From assembly GCA_964412395.1 (NCBI GenBank), contig CAYPOY010000160.1:1-11003 (forward strand): a stretch of 11,003 nt of DNA, in the 5' to 3' direction. The stretch comes from CAYPOY01 sp964412395 (GTDB taxonomy: Bacteria > Chloroflexota > Anaerolineae > B4-G1). Below are positions 1-5,251 of this stretch, one piece after another. Each line of letters starts with the position of its first letter. Positions within the stretch are counted from its first letter, which is position 1. Both the position numbers and the translations under genes were made by a program. The notes beneath the pieces are model-generated. The model was given only the letters and a program-made list of their open reading frames with translations, did no database searches and was not told where the DNA came from.

Positions 1-55
1 ATGTTAAGGTTCTTCAGTTGTGCTCAAATTTGCGAAATTCTGGTGACACTATCGA
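1..55. other. Edge segment upstream of truncated pglZ
   Basis: This short stretch is clearly more AT-rich than the sequence from about position 60 onward. It carries no PglZ-like coding sequence in any frame: the pglZ frame has a TGA at 44-46, and the other two frames give no recognisable peptide. It may be the end of an inserted or rearranged segment that removed the 5' third of pglZ, but the true junction and its cause lie outside the window. Confidence 0.4.
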
Positions 56-1937
56 TTGCAGATTGACGATCCCAACCGGGCCTTCGAGGTGCTCAAGCAC
101 GAACGGCTCTCTACCCTCATCAGGGGAATGGCGTTAGCCTCCTTGTTGGCAGACCTGCTTGAGCACAAAAAGCCCAGGTTTCATGGCCTGGTTCTGGAAC
201 TGCTGGATCATCAGGCAGAGGAGACCACCCTGCCAGCCCTGCGCCGGCCTACCGAACAGTGGCAGGCCCTGGAAGGCGTCTACCGGAGGGCCGTGGAAGT
301 CTACGGGCTGTCGTCACGGTTGTCCAGATACGCCAAAAAGTTCACGGTCACATCTGCCGAGGACCTGACTTTTGCCGAATTTGACCGGCTCTGGAACCAG
401 GAGTGCTTTAACCGGCTGGATTACTACACGTCCGAACTGGAGCGGACACTGCGCGTGGGTAATATCTTGCCTGTTCCGCGCAAAGCCTTCTGGCCTGAGC
501 TGGATGCACGCTGGGAGGCGGCCCGTGCAGAACTCAAAGAGACCGCCAAGGCCATCGGCGAGGTGCAAAACCTGATTGATGTTCGCTTCCAGGACTTTTA
601 CCGGCTGCATTATACCAGGTGGATTCAGCAGCCCGACGCCCCTGTGGTGTTCACTCATCAATTCTTGCCGCGTTTGTTGCAGGCCCACTGGGACCCCCAA
701 TCCGGCCGCAAGGCCGTGGTGATGGTCTTTGATGGATTGCGTACCGACGCCTGGGACGAGTTCTTGCGCCCGGTGTTTGAGGAACGGTTCGAGCTCGTCG
801 TCAGCCGTCCCGGCAGCGCGCTGATTCCCACCGAGACTCACTTAAGCCGCAAGACGATTAGCGCCGGGTGCCTGCCGAGCGAGTTCACCGCTACAAGAAC
901 TGGATTTACTAAAGACCTGGCTCAAGAAACACCTGGGGCTGAATCTCCACTTTGAAGTGGTCCACGACGACGACACGATTGCTTCGGGCATGACCGTGCG
1001 TTACGTCTCCGACCAATTGGAATACATCATCTTTAACTTTACCGACAAGAACCTGCACAATAACCCCCAGGACCTGGCATTCATCTACAACACCACCGTG
1101 CGCGAGATCATCCGCCAGGACGTGCGTTGCGTCCTGCGCGAGTTGCCTGACGATGCTCTGATCTTTATCACCAGCGATCACGGCTTCGTCCCGGTACCCA
1201 GGCGAACCGTGACTATACCCGACGCGATTGTGGCGGACTCGCACGACGTCAAGTATCGCAACGCCCGCACCACGACCCATTTAGAGGGGAGAGGTAACAA
1301 GCGGGTGATCGAGTTTGACGCCTGCGTGATGGGTATCCCCGCCCACAGTGAGACATTGCCCAACGTCCCCATTCGCTACGTCTTGTTCCCGCGCCCCGGG
1401 GTCACTCTGCGCCGTAAGAAAGGACACCGCGCCCCCGATCGTTACACCCACGGTGGCCTCAGCCTGGCCGAGTGTATGGTGCCGATGGTCGTCATGGGGC
1501 CTCGGCGGGCGGAACAGCCGGCACTGCTCGTCGAAAGTGTCCAGCAGGCAGGATCCGTCAGCGAGGGCGAGGAACTGGAGTTGGAGATTACCGTGGCGCC
1601 CATGCAGATCGCGTTGCCCGAAATATCCGTCACGTTAGCCTTCAGCCGGGATGAGATCCCCACCCGAAGGGAGGTCTTTCGCGGGGTGCGCACCACGTAC
1701 ACCGTGCGCTGGAAGCCCCGCCTGGACGATATCACGGACGACGACCGGCGTCAGGGTATGGTCGTCCAGCCGGTTACGGTTATCCTGACCTATCGCCGGG
1801 AGAAAGGGAAAGAGACGGTGCGTCTCAGCAAGACCGCCGACGTGTGGATCAAGCTCGACCCCACCCGCCTGCGCCGCCGCGTTGACTCCAAGCTCGACCT
1901 GCTCATGGGCAAAGTGCCCAAGGGTCTCAAGTCTTGA
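56..1937 (+). pseudogene. pglZ: BREX protein PglZ, 5'-truncated and frameshifted
   Basis: PglZ is an alkaline-phosphatase-superfamily protein that is essential in BREX phage defence; its exact reaction is not settled. Two consecutive frames together give its middle and C-terminal parts. The first (56-955) carries the metal-site motif FDGLRTD (Asp codon at 731) and the segment PTETHLSRKTISAG with candidate nucleophile Thr (836). The second (open from before 957 to the TGA at 1935) carries TSDHGF (Asp 1176, His 1179) and the typical THGGLSLAE segment (His 1449). About 600 residues are represented, whereas family members are usually about 800 or more, so the N-terminus is missing. In the second frame, homology-like sequence (ELDLLKTWLKKHLGL) begins near 897. 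Restoring one GA dinucleotide at about 895-900 would give a continuous EFTATRELDLLKTW, so a 2-bp loss explains the break. The TTG at 56 is only the first possible start after an in-frame stop and is not a real start. Family assignment is confident; inactivity is inferred. Confidence 0.88.
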
Positions 1938-1944
1938 CGAGAAC

Positions 1945-1980
1945 AAGAAACCGGGTTTTTCAGAAAAAACCCGGTTTCTT
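1945..1980. repeat. REP-like palindrome, copy 1
   Basis: This is a near-perfect inverted repeat: left arm AAGAAACCGGGTTTTT, loop CAG, and a right arm that is its complement ending CCCGGTTTCTT. The stem is 16 bp with a 3-4 nt loop. It begins 7 nt after the pglZ stop. It could form a hairpin at the 3' end of the pglZ transcript, but the T-run lies inside the stem, so it is not a canonical intrinsic terminator. Confidence 0.95.
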
Positions 1981-1985
1981 GGCCT

Positions 1986-2013
1986 TTGTCAAAACCTGGT
2001 TTCTTGGTATAAT
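1986..2013 (+). promoter_or_regulatory. Sigma70-type promoter for the AAA+ ATPase gene
   Basis: The -35 box is TTGTCA (1986-1991, 5 of 6 consensus). A 16-nt spacer follows, then a perfect TATAAT (2008-2013). Transcription would begin near 2020, giving a leader of about 40 nt before the GTG start at 2063. The promoter lies directly after palindrome copy 1 and suggests the ATPase gene is transcribed independently of pglZ. Confidence 0.75.
1991..2007. repeat. Half-copy of the REP-like palindrome
   Basis: AAAACCTGGTTTCTTGG matches the right arm of the palindrome with one C-to-T change in the CCCGG core. It lies 10 nt after full copy 1. It also forms the spacer between the -35 and -10 boxes of the promoter at 1986-2013, so repeat sequence and promoter are merged here. 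Confidence 0.7.
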
Positions 2014-2062
2014 ACAAGGAAAGTAGGATTATCATAATCACGATTTCCTAAAGAGGTGCCAG

Positions 2063-3511
2063 GTGTTCATCAACCGTCAGGCAGAGCTACAACTGTTGGA
2101 GGAACGGTATGCGTCGGATCAGGCCGAGCTCTTTGTCCTCTACGGCCGGCGACGAGTGGGCAAGACCGAACTCCTGGCCCAGTTCTGCCAGGAAAAACGC
2201 AAACGGCACATCTTTTTTGTGGCCGATCTGGACGTAGAGCCGGTGTTGCGCGCCGCTCTCTCAATGGCCGTCAACACCGAATTATTGGGTTCCGAGGCCG
2301 CCAGCGCCGTCTACCCCTCCTGGCAGGACATCTTCTTGCTGCTGGCCCACCACGCTCAACCGGACCGATTGGTCGTGGTGTTGGACGAGTTCACCTACCT
2401 GGTAGATGCCCATCCCCCCCTGGCCTCGACGCTACAGCGGATCTGGGATAGCGACCTGGTGCGCAGCAAGTTGATGCTGGTCCTCTGCGGCTCCTACGTC
2501 GGCATGATGGAAGAGGCAGTCCTGGGATATAACGCGCCCCTCTACGGCCGGCGTACCGCCCAATACTTGCTGGAGCCCCTCGACTTCCACGACGCCCGCG
2601 ACTTCTTCCCGGCCTACGATCTGGCCGACCAGGTGCGAGCGTTTGCCGTCTTTGGAGGTGTCCCCGCCTACGTGCGTGTGGTCTCCGCCTCCCAGCCGTT
2701 GCTGGCCAACGTCGGCCGGCAGGTGTTGACCCGGGGTACCTTTCTCTACGATGAGGTGCGCTTTTTGCTCCAGCAAGAGCTACGTGAACCGCGCAACTAC
2801 TTTGCCGTCCTGGAGGCCATTGCCTCCGGCCGCACCCGGCTCAACGAGATCAAGCAGGCCACCGGCCTGGACGGCGTCACCTCTTACCTCAACACCCTCC
2901 AGGGGTTGCGGCTGGTCGAGCGCGTGGTGCCGGTCACCGAGGACAAGCCTCATAAGAGCCGCCGCGGCCTCTACCGGCTGCGAGATCAATTCTTCCGCTT
3001 CTGGTTTCGTTTCGTCCATCCCAACCGCACGCTGTTGGAACGGGGTGGGGCCCAGGTGGCGCTCGATGGGCTGGTGACCCCTCAACTCGATTCGTTTACC
3101 GCGCCCATCTTTGAGGAGATTTGCCGCCAGTTCCTGTGGCGCTTGGGGTTGGCGGGCGGATTGCCCTTCCTACCCCTGCGGATCGGTGGCTGGTGGCGCG
3201 CCAACGAGGAAATAGACGGTGTTGCCGTGGGGCAGGACGGCGCATTGCTTGTGGAGTGCAAATGGACCAGCCGTCCTATTGGCGTAGACATTTTGCGCAA
3301 TCTGGAACGTAAAGCCGGCCTGGTCAGCAAAGAGCTGGGCTCACGACGGCTGTACTTTGGCCTCTGCGCCCGCAGCGGCTTTACGTCCCAGGTCGAGGAA
3401 GAAGCCGCACAGCGCGATGACCTGTTCCTTTTTGATCTGCCTCGCATCGTCGAAGCAACGTCTAACCACAGAGAGCGCAAAGGGCGCAAAAGGGAGAAGG
3501 GAAATGGATAG
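2063..3511 (+). CDS. AAA+ ATPase with DUF234-like C-terminal domain
   Basis: This 482-residue protein resembles the archaeal-type ATPase family (COG1672-like). The N-terminal P-loop domain has Walker A GRRRVGKT (residues 28-35) and Walker B VVVLDEF (104-110). A winged-helix-like middle follows (about 230-320). The C-terminus has D385 and ECKW (398-401), the pattern of a PD-(D/E)XK nuclease fold as in DUF234. Members of this family are widespread, often on mobile or defence DNA, and their substrate is unknown. The GTG start at 2063 is supported by AAGAGG at 2051-2056, six bases upstream, and by a strong promoter at 1986-2013. The last 17 or so residues are highly basic and are encoded by a CCACAGAG/GCGCAAAGG-type repeat, so the native C-terminus probably ended near residue 465. 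It does not belong to any BREX core set and looks like an inserted accessory gene. A role in defence is inferred from context only. Confidence 0.85.
   Translation: MFINRQAELQLLEERYASDQAELFVLYGRRRVGKTELLAQFCQEKRKRHIFFVADLDVEPVLRAALSMAVNTELLGSEAASAVYPSWQDIFLLLAHHAQPDRLVVVLDEFTYLVDAHPPLASTLQRIWDSDLVRSKLMLVLCGSYVGMMEEAVLGYNAPLYGRRTAQYLLEPLDFHDARDFFPAYDLADQVRAFAVFGGVPAYVRVVSASQPLLANVGRQVLTRGTFLYDEVRFLLQQELREPRNYFAVLEAIASGRTRLNEIKQATGLDGVTSYLNTLQGLRLVERVVPVTEDKPHKSRRGLYRLRDQFFRFWFRFVHPNRTLLERGGAQVALDGLVTPQLDSFTAPIFEEICRQFLWRLGLAGGLPFLPLRIGGWWRANEEIDGVAVGQDGALLVECKWTSRPIGVDILRNLERKAGLVSKELGSRRLYFGLCARSGFTSQVEEEAAQRDDLFLFDLPRIVEATSNHRERKGRKREKGNG
3463..3502. repeat. CCACAGAG/GCGCAAAGG-type low-complexity repeat
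   Basis: The purine-rich stretch contains TAACCACAGAGAGCGCAAAG followed by GGCGCAAAAGGGAG. It resembles the dispersed CCACAGAG...GCGCAAAG repeats seen between genes in many environmental bacteria. It overlaps the 3' end of the ATPase gene and supplies its stop and last codons. Confidence 0.55.
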
Positions 3512-3540
3512 AGCAAACAACAGACCAGGGAGGGAAAAAG

Positions 3541-3810
3541 ATGGGAATCACTGATAGACAGATTGCAAGGGCCGTAGCTTTGGCGAAGGTGTACGGTGCT
3601 ACACGTCTGATTCTCTTTGGGAGCGCCCTTAAAGACCCAGAACAGGCCCGAGACCTGGACCTGGCTTTTGAGGGCGTTACTGGATGGAAGTTGTATGAGC
3701 TGGGAGCGCGACTTGAAGAAGAGTTGGGGGTATCTCTGGACATTGTCCCATTGAGTCCACCGACCCGTTTTACCCGGCTCATTGAAAGCAGGGGCAAGGT
3801 GCTGCTATGA
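3541..3810 (+). CDS. mntA: MNT-domain nucleotidyltransferase antitoxin (MntA-like)
   Basis: This is an 89-residue minimal nucleotidyltransferase. The hallmark GS-X9-DLD motif is present: G27-S28, then D38 and D40 in ARDLDLAF, with a further acidic position in LDIVPL (about residue 71). In characterised MntA/HepT pairs the nucleotidyltransferase AMPylates and silences the HEPN RNase toxin. A strong AGGGAGGG Shine-Dalgarno at 3527-3534 precedes the ATG. The stop overlaps the start of the next gene as ATGA (3807-3810), the usual translational coupling of such pairs. The antitoxin frame is complete, but its partner is truncated, so it is probably an orphan remnant unless it acts on another HEPN protein in the cell. 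It lies 29 nt after the ATPase gene and may share its transcript. Confidence 0.87.
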   Translation: MGITDRQIARAVALAKVYGATRLILFGSALKDPEQARDLDLAFEGVTGWKLYELGARLEEELGVSLDIVPLSPPTRFTRLIESRGKVLL

Positions 3811-3935
3811 GACCTGAAGAACTCGGAGAGGAGATAACCATCGAACTGGAACTGATGGATGCCACAGTTCAAGAACTGTTGGCACTACAGCGCGACGCGG
3901 CCGAGAGGGAGCTGACAACGTGGAGCAAGAAACCC

Positions 3936-3970
3936 AAGAAACCGGGTTTTTCAGAAAAACCCCGGTTTCT
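3936..3970. repeat. REP-like palindrome, copy 2
   Basis: AAGAAACCGGGTTTT, loop TCAG, and a right arm containing CCCCGGTTTCT (one extra C relative to other copies). It lies inside the truncated hepT-like gene and coincides with the loss of that gene's 3' half. It is followed at fixed distance by a promoter, as is copy 7. Confidence 0.95.
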
Positions 3971-3977
3971 CGTCCGG

Positions 3978-4006
3978 TTGACTCTCCCCTCTGCTTGTAT
4001 TATACT
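3978..4006 (+). promoter_or_regulatory. Sigma70-type promoter upstream of the DUF2283 gene
   Basis: TTGACT (3978-3983), a 17-nt spacer and TATACT (4001-4006), both 5 of 6 consensus. It starts 8 nt after palindrome copy 2. The expected start site near 4013 leaves a leader of about 120 nt to the ATG at 4137. Its layout is base-for-base superimposable on the promoter after copy 7. Confidence 0.7.
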
Positions 4007-4136
4007 TCCAAGTGTAAGCATCCAGAGGGCATCGGTCTGAAAGAGATTGGCAATGCAGCATGACCACGAGTGGCCCACCTTTCCACGGCTAACAATTTTG
4101 TGCTCACAGCCTATCTGGTTGAAAGATGGTGATGAA

Positions 4137-4505
4137 ATGAGATACATTCACTATGATGCAGAAGGTGATATCCTCTCGGTCACTTTTGCCGAGACCGAGG
4201 GACAGACTCACACAGGGGTTGAACTCTCGGACAACATCGTGCTTTACTATAACCCCGAGACAGAAGAACCGCTTGGACTGGTGTTGCTGAGTTATCGCGC
4301 GTTGCTGCAGGCAAGCGCTCAAGTCCCTCTCCCGCTTGAGGGATTGGCTCGCGCCCCGGCCAGGGTACGGGAGACGGTCATATCCCTACTTCAACGTACT
4401 CCCGTAACAAGTTTCCTCCAGTTCGTGGAAGCGTGTGGTCAGGAACCGCCAGCAAGCCGGCTAAGCGAAATCTTTACTCCTGCCACATTACAGGCAGTGG
4501 TATGA
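4137..4505 (+). CDS. DUF2283 domain protein
   Basis: This is a 122-residue protein whose first 55 or so residues (MRYIHYDAEGDILSVTFAE...) match the DUF2283 pattern: an Asp-rich start, a beta-strand pair, then an acidic NPETEEPLGL segment. DUF2283 proteins are small and uncharacterised and often lie beside toxin-antitoxin or mobile genes. The C-terminal 65 residues (SAQVPLPLEGLARAPARVRE...) match nothing I recognise. The ATG at 4137 is chosen because the domain begins there. An in-frame ATG at 4053 after AAAGAG would add 28 residues that look unlike the family, but its spacing is acceptable, so it cannot be excluded. The gene has its own promoter at 3978-4006 and ends 6 nt before palindrome copy 3. 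Confidence 0.7.
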   Translation: MRYIHYDAEGDILSVTFAETEGQTHTGVELSDNIVLYYNPETEEPLGLVLLSYRALLQASAQVPLPLEGLARAPARVRETVISLLQRTPVTSFLQFVEACGQEPPASRLSEIFTPATLQAVV

Positions 4506-4511
4506 CTTGCC

Positions 4512-4545
4512 AGAAACCGGGTTTTGCAGAAAAAACCCGGTTTCT
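4512..4545. repeat. REP-like palindrome, copy 3
   Basis: AGAAACCGGGTTTTG, loop CAG region, then AAAAAACCCGGTTTCT. The single G at the loop-proximal end of the left arm is the main difference from copy 1. It fills most of the gap between the DUF2283 stop and the RAYT ribosome-binding site. Confidence 0.95.
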
Positions 4546-4571
4546 AATCCAGTTCTTGACCGGAGGCAACC

Positions 4572-5150
4572 ATGCCCTACCGCAAAATCGAATTCCGCGC
4601 CGGCCACTACTACCACCTGTACAACCGAGGCGCCAACCGCCAGCCGATCTTTTTCTGCGACGAGAACTGGGCTTATTTCCTCAAGCGTCTCAGATACTAC
4701 TTCCTGCCCGAACTCATAGACATCCTGGCCTATTGCCTGATGCCCACCCACTACCACCTGTTGGTCTATCTGAGAATTGACGACCTGAGCAAACGTTTCA
4801 TGCAGCCTTTCAGTCTATCCTACACCAAGGCCATCAACAAGCAACAGGATCGCGTCGGCCCCCTGTTTCAGGGCTGTTTTCAAGCCGCGTGGGTGGACAA
4901 GAACGAGTACCTGCTGCACCTGTCACGCTATATCCACGTGAATCCGGTCGCCGCCGGGCTGGTAGCACGACCAGAAGAATGGGTCTTTTCCAGCTATCGG
5001 GATTACGTTGGTCAGCGCGAGGGCACCTCACCGGTTCCCGACGCGATCCTGTCCCAGTTCCCCTCTCGCCAGGCTTATCGGGAGTTTGTAGAATCGTACC
5101 GTGAACAGGATACCAGGATGATAGAGCATTTGTTGTTTGAGGAAGACTAG
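4572..5150 (+). CDS. REP-associated tyrosine transposase (RAYT, Y1 HUH family)
   Basis: This 192-residue protein is a single-domain Y1 transposase of the IS200/IS605 relatives that are domesticated to mobilise REP palindromes (TnpA_REP). The HUH metal site is H60-Y-H62 in LMPTHYHLLVYL. The catalytic Tyr is probably Y84 in SLSYTKAIN. The typical VGPLFQGCFQA and RYIHVNPVAAGLV blocks follow, and YHLYNRG (14-20) opens the fold. The length is normal and the frame intact. GGAGG at 4562-4566 supports the ATG. It is flanked by palindrome copy 3 upstream and copies 4 and 5 downstream, and its TAG stop overlaps the first bases of copy 4. This is the classical REPtron arrangement. The known activity of the family is single-strand cleavage and joining at REP hairpins; acting on the palindromes of this window is inferred. 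Confidence 0.92.
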   Translation: MPYRKIEFRAGHYYHLYNRGANRQPIFFCDENWAYFLKRLRYYFLPELIDILAYCLMPTHYHLLVYLRIDDLSKRFMQPFSLSYTKAINKQQDRVGPLFQGCFQAAWVDKNEYLLHLSRYIHVNPVAAGLVARPEEWVFSSYRDYVGQREGTSPVPDAILSQFPSRQAYREFVESYREQDTRMIEHLLFEED

Positions 5151-5182
5151 AAACCCGGTTTTTCAGAAAAAACCCGGTTTCT
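5149..5182. repeat. REP-like palindrome, copy 4
   Basis: AGAAACCCGGTTTTT, loop CAG, AAAAAACCCGGTTTCT. The core differs (CCCGG on both sides instead of CCGGG on the left), giving one mismatch in the stem. It overlaps the TAG stop of the RAYT gene at 5148-5150. Confidence 0.95.
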
Positions 5183-5190
5183 CCGCCGCC

Positions 5191-5226
5191 AAGAAACCAG
5201 GTTTTTTCCGCAAAACCGGGTTTCTT
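5191..5226. repeat. REP-like palindrome, copy 5 (divergent)
   Basis: Left arm AAGAAACCAGGTTTTTT, loop around CCGC, right arm AAAACCGGGTTTCTT, with one stem mismatch. It is the most divergent full copy and lies only 8 nt after copy 4, forming a tandem pair between the RAYT and methyltransferase genes. Confidence 0.9.
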
Positions 5227-5251
5227 GCCCAGTTCCAGGAGCAAAATCACT

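Larger units (their letters stand above)
3807..4040 (+). pseudogene. hepT: HepT-like HEPN toxin, truncated by repeat insertion
   Basis: The first 40 or so residues (MRPEELGEEITIELELMDAT...) look like the first helix of a HepT/HEPN toxin, as expected directly after mntA with an ATGA overlap. From about 3928 the frame enters palindrome copy 2 and encodes only repeat-derived and promoter-derived residues (KPKKPGFSEKPRF and on) to a stop at 4040. HEPN toxins of this family are about 110-150 residues and need an RX4-6H catalytic motif in the C-terminal half. That half is absent in all frames after the repeat. The gene is therefore almost certainly inactive. The HEPN call rests on a short N-terminus plus its position after mntA. 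Confidence 0.7.

Noticed and set aside
314..841. Long open frames on the minus strand (also near 5546-6133, 7160-7867 and 10334-10855)
   Set aside because: They lie opposite well-supported genes, have no ribosome-binding sites or recognisable motifs, and arise from high G+C codon structure.
957..1937. The second half of pglZ as an independent gene
   Set aside because: Its sequence is the direct continuation of the PglZ domain (second metal-site motif), similarity starts before the GTG at 957, and no ribosome-binding site is seen.
1945..1980. Calling the palindromes intrinsic terminators
   Set aside because: The T-runs are in the stem, not after it, and copies occur inside a coding sequence and upstream of genes; a 3'-end effect is possible but not shown.
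5225..5251. TTG at 5225 as the methyltransferase start
   Set aside because: It overlaps the end of palindrome copy 5 and lacks a ribosome-binding site; ATG 5252 has AGGAG at usable spacing.
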